Position numbers and translations under genes: made by a program. A stretch of DNA of 64,000 bases from JAGVSV01 sp040766135 (GTDB lineage Bacteria; Bacillota; Clostridia; Christensenellales; Aristaeellaceae): positions 248,001-312,000 of the forward strand of contig JAXGRA010000001.1 of NCBI GenBank assembly GCA_040766135.1, read 5' to 3'. The notes below the pieces were generated by a model, which saw nothing but the letters and a program-made list of their open reading frames with translations, did no database searches and had not been told where the DNA came from. Below are positions 9,701 through 16,637 of this stretch, one piece after another (positions within the stretch are counted from its first letter, which is position 1; the number at the start of each line of letters is the position of its first letter).

Positions 9701-9877
9701 GGACAGCAAAACACCGTGCAGGTGCTCAAATTGGTGATGCATGACTCCATCGAGGAGCAGGTGGTCACCATGGGGCGGCGCAAGCGGCGGCTGTTTGACC
9801 TGCTGATTACGCCGGGCGAGCAGATGCCCGACAAGCTGACTGAGCAGGACGTGCTGATGCTGTTTGGACAGGAATAA
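6800..9877 (+). CDS. SWIM-domain SNF2/HepA-like DEAD/DEAH helicase
   Basis: This 1025-residue protein is a large ATP-driven DNA translocase. An N-terminal SWIM zinc finger (CECGKQHCRH, about residue 60) is followed by a long SNF2-associated middle region. The helicase core then shows motif I DEMGLGKT (about 590), motif II DEAQ (about 692) and motif III LSGTPMEN. The C-terminal lobe has LKAGGTGLNLTGAD and motif VI QAADRAHRLGQ. All motifs needed for ATP hydrolysis appear intact. Such proteins remodel protein-DNA or transcription complexes; no methylase or nuclease partner lies beside it. The frame opens at 6746, but the ATG at 6800 has GGAGG at a good distance. Confidence 0.92.
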   Translation: MITRQFLQENATQKEWEAGVRLAQASRVRVLRTQQDWAAYMMSDAPHWQVTLRVPDGSSCECGKQHCRHLVAAVLVAERTGVVSELLNGQNMMSSQALFNAMESAIPPKESLKLEVTLSGGPQNLSLRLRTGETRLYVVRSIPAFLRALREERPITFSRNFTLIPQQMRYTREQMALLNLLDNYLNTLGSVDREVRPEDQRDLPLPQHLVEQVLDALRRLPFILETDGEVYQQEGIGQYPLPVVFDVDGGPAALQISTAWSADIPVFGQSGAYALLDGQLVHLQSEERRLLQLLNAFCTDGTATFVFGRQDVPRVMAELLPSLMREHAVNIQPGLRAQMISLPLVARVYLDAERGEIVARVMFVYGEYQTDPFTLKDDIPVLLMRDALAERRVMDALARAGFRVLRGHIHMDGDEEIFEFITHGVAELSRLAEVFMSQAFRKLEPRAIRLSGSLRSRNGRVSLELFDDGTPVEELLPLMQAIREGRQYFRYREGTFVYLEGMEDWIDLARAVEEAAHREPDTRDLQGYHASYLQALASAHNLPIDAESDALATPQRPDSPVEGLHPYQLDGFHWLCSLHALGMGGILADEMGLGKTVQTIAAISHAVRTGPDRMPSLVVVPTTLIYNWVNEFARFAPELKVVPAVGTPAERDALVAGMAAGDDIDVMLTSYPLLRQDVDQLAQVPFRFVVLDEAQNIKNMDSMGARAAKRLQAHTRLALSGTPMENSIGELWSLFDFVLPGYLPPLHAFLKRYGQGREADDLLLRIRPFMMRRLKKDVMEQLPPKIETTITVDMPPEQRKVYSAALMQRRLHVMDLLRERGLSASRIQVLALITQLRQICCHPALVMSNYVGASGKLDVLMDILPQMLHDGHRVLIFSQFTAMLALIRQRLNQEGIAHLYLDGDTPARERQALSQRFNEGGEEAVFLISLKAGGTGLNLTGADTVIHYDPWWNPAAEDQAADRAHRLGQQNTVQVLKLVMHDSIEEQVVTMGRRKRRLFDLLITPGEQMPDKLTEQDVLMLFGQE

Positions 9878-9894
9878 GAAGTGCCCAAAATCGC

Positions 9895-9923
9895 TTGACG
9901 CTGCCCTGCGCGTTTGCTATGCT
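9895..9923 (+). promoter_or_regulatory. Promoter of the oxidoreductase at 9960
   Basis: TTGACG and TATGCT are separated by 17 bases. It begins 17 bases after the SNF2 stop and ends 36 bases before the ATG. Confidence 0.6.
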
Positions 9924-9959
9924 GACACTAGTATTATTAATAATGGAGGGATTTCGTAT

Positions 9960-11015
9960 ATGAAACATCGTCTGGCCATCATCGGTTACGGCGGCATGGG
10001 TGCCTGGCATCATCAAAACCTGAAGGAGCGCGTACCGGCCATTGAAGTGGTGGGCGCGTATGACGTGCGCCAGGAGGCGCAGGATAAGGCCGTGGAAGCC
10101 GGGCTCAAGGCTTATGCCTCGCAGGCCGAACTGTTGGCCGACCCGTCCATCAACCTGGTCACCATCGCAACCCCCAACAACTTCCACCGTGACATCTCCA
10201 TCGCGGCCATGGAGGCAGGCAAGCACGTGGTGTGCGAAAAGCCCGTTACCTTGAACGCCAAGGAGCTGGAGGATATCATCGCCGCGTCCAAGCGCACGGG
10301 CAAGCTGTTCTCCATCCACCAGAACCGCCGCTGGGACAAGGACTATCGCATCGTGCGCAAGGCCATTGAGGAGGGCATCATCGGCAAGCCGTATTTTATC
10401 GAATCGCGCGTGCAGGGATCGCGCGGGTCGATGCACGGCTGGCGCGGGCACAAGCTCAATGGCGGCGGCATGCTGCTGGACTGGGGCATCCACCTGATTG
10501 ACCAGGTGATGGATATGTTCAGGGAGCCTGTGGTGTCGGTGAATGCGCACCTGTTTGGCCTGTACAGCGACGAGGTGGACGACAACATCAAGCTGTTCCT
10601 GCGCTTTGAAAGCGGCGTGTCGGTGGTGCTGGAGATGTCCACCAACTGCTTTATCGCGCTGCCGCGCTGGCATGTCTCGGGCACCGAGGCTACCATGGTG
10701 GTGGAAAACTGGGCCTGTGACGGCCGCATCGTCAAGTTAAAGGGCGAGGGCGCGATGGAATGGGGCGATGACATTGTGTACACCGAAGCCGGCCCCACGC
10801 GCACCATGGCGCCGCGCCCCAGCAGCACCACGGAGGAGCTGCCGCTGCCGGAGGTACATACCGACTGGTCGGAGTATTACAAGAACATCGTGGACGTACT
10901 AGACAACGGTGCCGAGCTGATCGTCAAGCCCGAGCAGGCGCTGCGCGTGATGAAGGTGATCGACGCACTGTTTGCCTCCCAGGAGGCCGGGCGCGGTCTG
11001 GAATGTCATATATAA
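9960..11015 (+). CDS. Gfo/Idh/MocA family NAD(P)-dependent oxidoreductase
   Basis: This 351-residue enzyme has an N-terminal Rossmann domain with GYGGMG at about residues 8-13. The family motif CEKPVT follows near residue 94, with the catalytic-type Lys in EKP. The C-terminal substrate domain has LLDWGIHLIDQ, with the conserved His. The family oxidises or reduces sugars, inositols and related polyols. The frame could open earlier (9864), but the ATG at 9960 follows TGGAGGG and a promoter lies between. It stands as a single gene between its own promoter and a terminator. The substrate is unknown. Confidence 0.88.
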   Translation: MKHRLAIIGYGGMGAWHHQNLKERVPAIEVVGAYDVRQEAQDKAVEAGLKAYASQAELLADPSINLVTIATPNNFHRDISIAAMEAGKHVVCEKPVTLNAKELEDIIAASKRTGKLFSIHQNRRWDKDYRIVRKAIEEGIIGKPYFIESRVQGSRGSMHGWRGHKLNGGGMLLDWGIHLIDQVMDMFREPVVSVNAHLFGLYSDEVDDNIKLFLRFESGVSVVLEMSTNCFIALPRWHVSGTEATMVVENWACDGRIVKLKGEGAMEWGDDIVYTEAGPTRTMAPRPSSTTEELPLPEVHTDWSEYYKNIVDVLDNGAELIVKPEQALRVMKVIDALFASQEAGRGLECHI

Positions 11016-11032
11016 TTTACAGATACCTTTTC

Positions 11033-11059
11033 AGGGCGGGGCTGCAATGGCCCCGCCCT
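11033..11059 (+). terminator. GC-rich terminator after the oxidoreductase gene
   Basis: A perfect 10-bp stem (AGGGCGGGGC / GCCCCGCCCT) with a 7-base loop is followed by a T-rich tail. The tail runs into the -35 box of the next promoter. Confidence 0.7.
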
Positions 11060-11063
11060 TGTC

Positions 11064-11092
11064 TTGTTCCCCCGGTGTTGGGTTGGTATAAT
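11064..11092 (+). promoter_or_regulatory. Promoter of the phosphodiester-glycosidase operon
   Basis: TTGTTC and a consensus TATAAT are separated by 17 bases. The start codon at 11124 lies 32 bases downstream. Confidence 0.6.
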
Positions 11093-11123
11093 ATGCCGAC
11101 TACATGGAGTGAAAGGCGGACAC

Positions 11124-12956
11124 ATGAAGCGGTTTCTTGCATTGTTTGTGGCAATGGTCTGTTTGATCACAGGGGCGCTGGCGGTTGAGCACATTTCCGG
11201 CTATGACAAAAAGGCGGGGTATGTCTATGTAACCTTCGGGCAATACCCGCAGGGGGCGGACGGCGCGGTGCTGCCCATCCGCTGGCGCGTGCTGCGGGTG
11301 GAGGGAACCACCGCGCATCTGTTGAGCGATCTGGTGCTGGATGTGCACCCGGTGGAAAGCGATGCCACCGGCTTTGACGGCTGGGAAACGGCCGAGCTGC
11401 GCTCCTGGATGGAGGAAACGTTTGGCGAGGCAGCCTTTGGCGAGGAAGAGCAAACCGCGCTGGTGGCCGATGAGCAGGGCGAGCGCGTGACGCTGCCCGA
11501 GGCCGATACGCTCAAGGACGCAGCGCTGGGCTTTGCGCGCGACAAGGACCGCACCACGCAGGCTACGCCCTATGCGCAGGTGCAGGGCATCAAAACATAC
11601 AACCGGGGCGAGGCCGCCTATTGGATGCGCACGCGCTCCACCTCCAATCGTTCGTCCCAGCGGTTGGTTATTTCGGGCGGCAAGCTGGGCTATTTGAATG
11701 TGGCCTCGCCTGACATCGGCATCCGGCCGGTGGTGGCATTGGCGCTGGATATCATGGAAGTAACGGGCGGCAGCGGCACGCAGGACGATCCGTATCAGCT
11801 GACGGTATCTAAGGAAGCTGTGGAACAGGCGCGCATCGCCCGCGAACAGGCCGAGGCCGAGGCGCGCAGGGCGGAGGAAGCCGCACGCTTCGCCCAGCAG
11901 CAAAAGGAAATGCAGGAGCAGCAGGCGCTGGCCGACGCTCAGCAGGCGCTGGCCGATGCCCAGAAGGCCCTGGCCGATGCGCAGGGCAAGGGTACGGACA
12001 AAGAACAGTTGGCTGCTTTAACTGCCCGCGTGGAGCAGGCGCAGCAGGCTTTGAACAAGCTGACCATGACCGAGCGCGAGGGCTTCCCGATGCTCACCGC
12101 CGCAGGCTTTCTGCCCGAGGGCGAGCCGGAGTTTATCTTTGAGGATCCCGAAAATGGCCTCTGGCGCTATGCCAACCAGGATTTGCTGATTGAGATTACC
12201 CGCGTATCCCGCGAGGGGCCCATCCGGTATCTGGCTGCCGAGGTGCTGGTGCGCGAGGGCACGCCCGCGTTCCGTATGGTGCCGCATGATGCGGAGAATA
12301 TGCTGAAGGACGCCCAGCGCTATGTGGAAAAGCCCGCCCAGATTGCAAAAAACAACAATCTGGTGTTCTCCATCGACGGGGATTATTTCCTGTACCGCAT
12401 CGGGCGCAGGCGCAGCGTCAAGACGTTTTCGGTGGGCGTGGTCATTCGGCAGGGCCAACTGCTGATGGACAGCCCGCCTATTCCATCGCGCAACACCTAC
12501 CCGCCGCTGGACATGCTGGCGCTGTACCCGGATGGCGATATGCGCGCCTATGCCGCGCGCGAGCGCACCGCGCAGGAGCTGCTGGAGGAAGGCGCGGTGG
12601 ACGTGCTGTCCTTTGGGCCATGGCTCATCCGCGATGGGGAAATCAACACCTCCTACACCACCTACGGCACCTCGCTGCAGCCGCGCGTGGCGGTGGGCAT
12701 GGTGGAGAAAGGCCATTACTGGTGCGTGATTGTGGAAGGCCGCATCAAGGAAAGCCGCGGCATGACCTGCCGTCAGGTGGGCGATTTGATGGCGGAGCTG
12801 GGCTGTGACATGGCCTTTAACTTAGACGGCGGCTGGACATCGGCCATGGTGTTCATGGGCAAGCAGTTAAACCAGCTGGATCGCAGCGGCGTCAAGGACA
12901 ACGCGCGCCCGCAAAACGAAGTGATGGGCATCGGGGTGACCCATGCGTACAAGTAA
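11124..12956 (+). CDS. Secreted DUF6273 / coiled-coil / phosphodiester glycosidase (NAGPA) protein
   Basis: This 610-residue secreted multidomain protein starts with a signal peptide (about residues 1-21). Residues 25-210 resemble DUF6273 (VTFGQYPQ, PIRWRVL, then WETAELRSWM). Residues 225-320 are an Ala/Gln/Glu-rich coiled coil with near repeats of ALADAQ. Residues about 400-605 form a phosphodiester glycosidase (NAGPA/DUF2233-like) domain, with SFGPWLIRDGE and the conserved FNLDGGWTSAM near residue 567. NAGPA enzymes cleave GlcNAc-phosphodiester links; bacterial members act on cell-wall or exopolysaccharide polymers. The ATG at 11124 is used because the frame before it covers the promoter. 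The gene overlaps the CapA-like gene by 14 bases. Confidence 0.8.
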   Translation: MKRFLALFVAMVCLITGALAVEHISGYDKKAGYVYVTFGQYPQGADGAVLPIRWRVLRVEGTTAHLLSDLVLDVHPVESDATGFDGWETAELRSWMEETFGEAAFGEEEQTALVADEQGERVTLPEADTLKDAALGFARDKDRTTQATPYAQVQGIKTYNRGEAAYWMRTRSTSNRSSQRLVISGGKLGYLNVASPDIGIRPVVALALDIMEVTGGSGTQDDPYQLTVSKEAVEQARIAREQAEAEARRAEEAARFAQQQKEMQEQQALADAQQALADAQKALADAQGKGTDKEQLAALTARVEQAQQALNKLTMTEREGFPMLTAAGFLPEGEPEFIFEDPENGLWRYANQDLLIEITRVSREGPIRYLAAEVLVREGTPAFRMVPHDAENMLKDAQRYVEKPAQIAKNNNLVFSIDGDYFLYRIGRRRSVKTFSVGVVIRQGQLLMDSPPIPSRNTYPPLDMLALYPDGDMRAYAARERTAQELLEEGAVDVLSFGPWLIRDGEINTSYTTYGTSLQPRVAVGMVEKGHYWCVIVEGRIKESRGMTCRQVGDLMAELGCDMAFNLDGGWTSAMVFMGKQLNQLDRSGVKDNARPQNEVMGIGVTHAYK

Positions 12957-14001
12957 AGCTTTAGCGCTGTTGTTGGCGCTGCTGATGCTGCCCGGATGGG
13001 CGCTGGCGCAGGACGAGGGCATCACCAAAGTTCAATTAAGCTTTGCCGGGGATTGCACGCTGGGCGGGCATGAGGGGTGGATGAACTACTCCATCGGCAC
13101 CTTCCGCGTGATGCAGCAGGAGGTGGGCAACTACACCTATTTTTTGGAAAAGGTGCAGGATGTTTTTGCCCAGGATGACTGCACCATCGTCAACTTGGAG
13201 GTGGTGCTGGCCGACAGCGCGCGGGGGCTTAACAAGGAGCGCAAGTGGAACTTCCGCGGCACGACGGATTATGTCAATATCCTTACCCAAGGCAGCGTGG
13301 AGGCCGTGACGCTGGGCAACAACCACTCCCGGGACTTTGGGCAGCCCGGCTTTGACAGCACGCGGCAAACGCTTACCGATGCCGGCGTGGGCTACTGCGT
13401 GGATCAGGAGGTGTTCTTCTTTGAAAAGGATGGCGTGCGCATCGCGTTCTTAGGCTTCTGGGAGACCAACTTCCGCAAGCATAAAAAATGGATGACTGTT
13501 GAAATCCCGCGACTGAAGGCTGAGGAAAACTGCGCGGCGGTGGTGATTCTCTATCACGGCGGGCGCGAATACACGCCCAAGCACTCCAAAACGCAGCAGG
13601 AGGACATGCGCTGGGCCATTGATGCGGGGGCCGACCTGGTGGTGGGGCATCACCCGCATGTGCTGCAGGGCATGGAAATCTACAAAAACCGGCAGATATT
13701 CTACAGCTTGGGCGATTTTTGCTATGGCGGCAACCGCAAACCGCGGGAGATTGAATACCCCACCATCGTGCTGGGGGTGGAGCTGGCCTTTGACAAGGAC
13801 GGCTTGCTCTATCAGCAGGCCACCATCCACCCCGCGCGCATATCGGCCACCTCGCCACGAAACAACTACCAGCCCTATTTGGTCACAGGCGAACTGGCGC
13901 AGGACGTGATGCAGCGCCTGCAGAACGACACCCCGCATGAGCTGGCGCCCTATGTGGAGGGCGAGGGCGCGGTGCAGCCCAGGGTGTATACCAAAAATTG
14001 A
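12943..14001 (+). CDS. CapA-like secreted metallophosphatase-fold protein
   Basis: This 352-residue protein has a signal peptide (about residues 1-22) and the CapA/PgsA-like metallophosphatase-fold pattern. LSFAGDCTLGG is the first metal motif. NLEVVLAD, LGNNHSRDFGQPGF and VVGHHPHVLQGMEIYKNRQIFYSLGDF are the others. CapA homologues are tied to poly-gamma-glutamate or capsule synthesis, but many clostridial members have no known role. Its start lies inside the 3' end of the glycosidase gene, so the two are translationally coupled and probably act together at the cell surface. No capB or capC gene is present, so polyglutamate synthesis should not be assumed. Confidence 0.85.
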   Translation: MRTSKALALLLALLMLPGWALAQDEGITKVQLSFAGDCTLGGHEGWMNYSIGTFRVMQQEVGNYTYFLEKVQDVFAQDDCTIVNLEVVLADSARGLNKERKWNFRGTTDYVNILTQGSVEAVTLGNNHSRDFGQPGFDSTRQTLTDAGVGYCVDQEVFFFEKDGVRIAFLGFWETNFRKHKKWMTVEIPRLKAEENCAAVVILYHGGREYTPKHSKTQQEDMRWAIDAGADLVVGHHPHVLQGMEIYKNRQIFYSLGDFCYGGNRKPREIEYPTIVLGVELAFDKDGLLYQQATIHPARISATSPRNNYQPYLVTGELAQDVMQRLQNDTPHELAPYVEGEGAVQPRVYTKN

Positions 14002-14023
14002 TAAAAATATGAGGAGGAACAAC

Positions 14024-15001
14024 ATGGTTAAGGTACTCATGCTGTCCAAATGGCACGTACACCAGGAAGGGTACGCCAACGACGTCAACAAGCAGCCCGA
14101 TGCTAGGGTAACCTGCGTGTGGGATACGGACGTACAGCGCGGCCAGGAATGGGCGGACAGGCTGGGCGCAGCCTTTGAAGCGGATCTGGACAAGGCGCTG
14201 TCGCGCAGCGATGTGGACGCCGTGGTCGTGGGCACGCCTACCACGGCGCACAGGGAGGTTATCATCAAGGCCGCGCAGCACGGCAAGCATATCTTTACCG
14301 AAAAAGCGCTGGCCACCACCATGGAGGACTGCCGCGCCATTGCAGATGCGGTGGAAAAAAGCGGCGTCAAGTTTGTGATTTCCTATCCGCAATTGACCAA
14401 CCCATTGGTGCAGCTGTGCAAGCAGGCGATAGCGGAAAACTGGCTGGGCGATATCCATTATATGCGCATGCGCGTTGCGCACGACGGCGCCTCGCGCGGG
14501 TGGCTGCCGGCGTATTGGTACAATGCGGAGGATGCCGGCGGCGGTGCCATGATGGACTTGGGCTGCCACCCCATGTACACGGCGTCCTATCTGCTGGGCA
14601 AGCCGCGCCGCATCACCAGCATGTTCAACAACACCCACGCCCCAAACGGCGTGGATGACAACGCCGTATCGGTGGTGGAGTTTGAAAACAAGGCCATCGC
14701 GGTGCTGGAAACCTCGTTTGTATCGCCCCATCAGGCCAACTGCTTTGAGCTGCTGGGCACACAGGGCGCCATCGTGCAGGTGGACGGCAAGGTGCGCATC
14801 CATGCCCCGCGCTTTGGCGATGGCTGGTTTACGCCGGACAAACTGCCTGCATCATTGCCCATGCCCATGCGCATGTGGCTGGATGCCATCACCCAGGATG
14901 CGCCCATCGTGTTTGATATGGAGCGCGCGCTGGCATTAACGGAGCTGCTGGAAAACGCCTACATCGCCGACAGGGAGCAGCGCATCGTCAGCATTCCGTA
15001 A
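14024..15001 (+). CDS. Gfo/Idh/MocA-like oxidoreductase with an atypical N-terminus
   Basis: This 325-residue protein has the two-domain Gfo/Idh/MocA fold. The expected glycine-rich nucleotide motif near the N-terminus is replaced by LMLSKWHVHQEGYAND. The EKP motif is EKA (EKALATTM). The second-domain motif MMDLGCHPMY, with its His, is kept. Weakened cofactor motifs raise the possibility of altered cofactor use or a non-redox role (inference). The ATG at 14024 follows GAGGAGGAAC, and the frame upstream belongs to capA. It lies 22 bases after the CapA-like gene and ends the operon at a long hairpin. Confidence 0.8.
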   Translation: MVKVLMLSKWHVHQEGYANDVNKQPDARVTCVWDTDVQRGQEWADRLGAAFEADLDKALSRSDVDAVVVGTPTTAHREVIIKAAQHGKHIFTEKALATTMEDCRAIADAVEKSGVKFVISYPQLTNPLVQLCKQAIAENWLGDIHYMRMRVAHDGASRGWLPAYWYNAEDAGGGAMMDLGCHPMYTASYLLGKPRRITSMFNNTHAPNGVDDNAVSVVEFENKAIAVLETSFVSPHQANCFELLGTQGAIVQVDGKVRIHAPRFGDGWFTPDKLPASLPMPMRMWLDAITQDAPIVFDMERALALTELLENAYIADREQRIVSIP

Positions 15002-15041
15002 ACGCTCCTCATTAAAACCACCGGCAGTTTTGGTTCAATCT

Positions 15042-15077
15042 ATCAAAAAAGGTCGTGCTTGCGCGGCCTTTTTTGAT
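15042..15077 (+). terminator. Terminator after the oxidoreductase at 14024
   Basis: A 14-bp stem with one G-U pair runs from ATCAAAAAAGGTCG to CGGCCTTTTTTGAT. It carries its own A-tract and T-tract, so it could work on either strand. Confidence 0.75.
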
Positions 15078-15224
15078 GGGCTGCAGGGCATAGAAACATA
15101 TCATAAACTGTTACCCAAAAAATATTTCTATCAACTCAAAGAAAAGATACTATAAACATGTAGAAAATGGCAAGAAAATAGGCTAAAATATCGATTGTCC
15201 AAAAAAAGAAATATAAAATTACTG
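15078..15224. other. AT-rich intergenic stretch, no gene seen
   Basis: Between the terminator and the promoter at 15225 the sequence is strongly A-rich. No open frame, RNA or repeat is recognised. It could hold upstream activating sites for the promoter. Confidence 0.5.
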
Positions 15225-15252
15225 TTTACAAACAGAAATAATGTGGTATACT
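15225..15252 (+). promoter_or_regulatory. Promoter of the disrupted binding-protein gene
   Basis: TTTACA and TATACT are separated by 16 bases within AT-rich DNA. Transcription would start near 15259 and give a leader of about 73 bases. Confidence 0.6.
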
Positions 15253-15258
15253 CTTAAT

Positions 15259-15331
15259 GCACCGGGGAGAGATTCCCGCTGAGCAAGACTACAAACGGCG
15301 CAAAGCCGCAAGAATTGGAAGGAAGGTTCCC
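15259..15331 (+). promoter_or_regulatory. Possibly structured leader of the binding-protein gene
   Basis: The leader contains two small hairpins: GGGGA...TCCC, and CGGC-GCAAA-GCCG at about 15296-15308. A purine-rich ribosome-binding region follows. It does not match a riboswitch class I can name. The GCAAAGCC string recalls part of c-di-GMP-I riboswitches, but the rest of the consensus is missing. Confidence 0.25.
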
Positions 15332-16274
15332 ATGAAAAAGTATTTTGTTTCGATGCTGATAGTAACATTACTTCTTACCGCGATTGTTCCCACAGTGGCA
15401 CTTGGTTCTGCATCCGGCAGGCTGATGGTGTATTCCGCCTTACCCGCCCCTCAGTTGGATCTGATGGTAGCTATGTTCAACGAAAAGTATCCCGGCATTA
15501 CCGTGGACGTATTTTCTGCGAACAGCGCTGATGTATTTGCCCGTGTGCAGGCGGAAGGCAGTGTGACCGGCGGCCTGGTGCTGGGCGGCAGTCTGGAGTC
15601 CTTCCGCGCGGTACAGAATCTGTTTGCTTCCCATACAACCGCGAATGCAAAGAACTTCCATGAGCAGTATGCTGCAGTAGAAAGCGCCGCTTTCACGCCC
15701 ATCCAGCTGCACGTGAGCGCGTTGGTTGTCAACAAGGACGCAGCGAAGAAGCTTGGTGTGAAGGTAACGGGCTGGGATTCGCTGGAAGAACGAAAGCGAA
15801 GGCGGCCGCGTAGCGTACATGAACCCCGCTGCAAGCTCCCCGGTAAGCGAGCAGGCCGCCTTTGTAAACAACTTTGCCAGAACGATCAACGTAGCATCCC
15901 CGTCCGCCCCCTCGTTTGTGCTCAATGCAGTGACCGCAGGCCAGTATGCCGTAGGCATTGTCAACGAGGAGAAGGCGATTGAACGTCAGAAGGCCGGAGC
16001 GAATATCGAAGTGGTGTACGCCGCCGAAGGCGTGGCGATGGGTGCGTCCTATGCGGGCATCCTGGCAGGCGCAGAGAACGAGGCAGCCAAGCTGTTCCTA
16101 GACTTCATCACGGGCCGGGAGTACCAGCAGGCAGCCGCGGATACCCTGAACCAGCGCTCCGTGCGCCGCGATGTAGACTTTGGCCTGAAGGGCATCGTAG
16201 CGACCAACAGCCTGAAAGCCCTGGATTCACGGAGCATCGCGATGCTGACCGGCTTGCAGGTTGCCGCTAAGTAA
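15332..16274 (+). pseudogene. ABC substrate-binding protein (AfuA/FutA-like), frameshifted
   Basis: The 5' part (from 15332) encodes a signal peptide and the start of a periplasmic-binding fold: LMVYSALPAPQLDLMVAMFNEKYPGI. It reads in frame to about VTGWDSLEE. Beyond about 15790 the family sequence continues in a different frame, GGRVAYMNPAASSPVSEQ to SIAMLTGLQVAAK at 16274. This resembles the iron(III)/2-aminoethylphosphonate-type binding proteins. One indel between about 15770 and 15812 explains the break. Combined length (about 314 codons) is near normal, so the event may be recent or a sequencing error. No permease or ATPase gene follows. Confidence 0.8.
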
Positions 16275-16303
16275 CGGATTGTATCGAATACGGATGGCTT
16301 ATA

Positions 16304-16334
16304 CCGGACGCCGCGATAGGTTCGCGGCGTCCGG
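16304..16334 (+). terminator. Strong hairpin after the disrupted binding-protein gene
   Basis: A perfect 13-bp GC-rich stem (CCGGACGCCGCGA / TCGCGGCGTCCGG) encloses a 5-base loop, 29 bases after the stop. Only a weak T-rich tail follows. Confidence 0.6.
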
Positions 16335-16356
16335 CATGTTGTTAACGACATAATTT

Positions 16357-16518
16357 ATACTGATTCCAAACATTCATGCATCGTCGTGTCGGGTCTTTTG
16401 TTTTGCAACTGTGTCGGCTGCTCGGTCAGCGTAGCGCTGCTACGCTTCCCTCGGCTGCTTCTTGCTGCAAGCCAAAATCCCTCTCCCCTTTGGATGCATT
16501 ACTGTTTTACATCAGTAT
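16357..16518 (+). repeat. 162-bp interspersed repeat, copy A
   Basis: This is one of three full copies of a 162-bp sequence in the window. Its ends are related inverted repeats, starting ATACTGATTCCAAACATT and ending with the complement of ATACTGATGTAAAACAGT. The middle has a palindromic core (GTAGCGCTGCTAC) inside a larger fold. It differs by eye from copy B at about 8 positions and from copy C at about 3. It has no coding capacity of its own. The size and ends resemble a MITE-type non-autonomous mobile element, but no target duplication is obvious. It lies directly upstream of the diguanylate cyclase promoter. Confidence 0.85.
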
Positions 16519-16553
16519 TAAAAGGTGAAGCAGGACGTCACAAAGTTAAGACG

Positions 16554-16583
16554 TTGACAACTGACGATGTGATTGAATATAAT
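16554..16583 (+). promoter_or_regulatory. Consensus promoter of the diguanylate cyclase gene
   Basis: Consensus TTGACA and consensus TATAAT are separated by 18 bases, 35 bases after repeat copy A. Its position argues that the open frame reaching back into the repeat is not translated. Confidence 0.75.
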
Positions 16584-16637
16584 TTTAGTTGGTTCAAAAA
16601 CATTGTTGCTGATGTTACTACGGGAGCAGGGAAATTA

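Noticed and set aside
8372..9742. A 456-codon minus-strand frame
   Set aside because: Shadow of the SNF2 helicase core; low-complexity His/Gln/Arg composition.
12943..14001. Poly-gamma-glutamate capsule locus
   Set aside because: Only a CapA-like gene is present. CapB and CapC synthetase genes are absent, and the neighbours are a glycosidase and an oxidoreductase.
16386..16637. N-terminal extension of the diguanylate cyclase starting inside repeat copy A
   Set aside because: A consensus promoter at 16554-16583 would start the transcript downstream of that start codon, and the extra residues come from repeat DNA.
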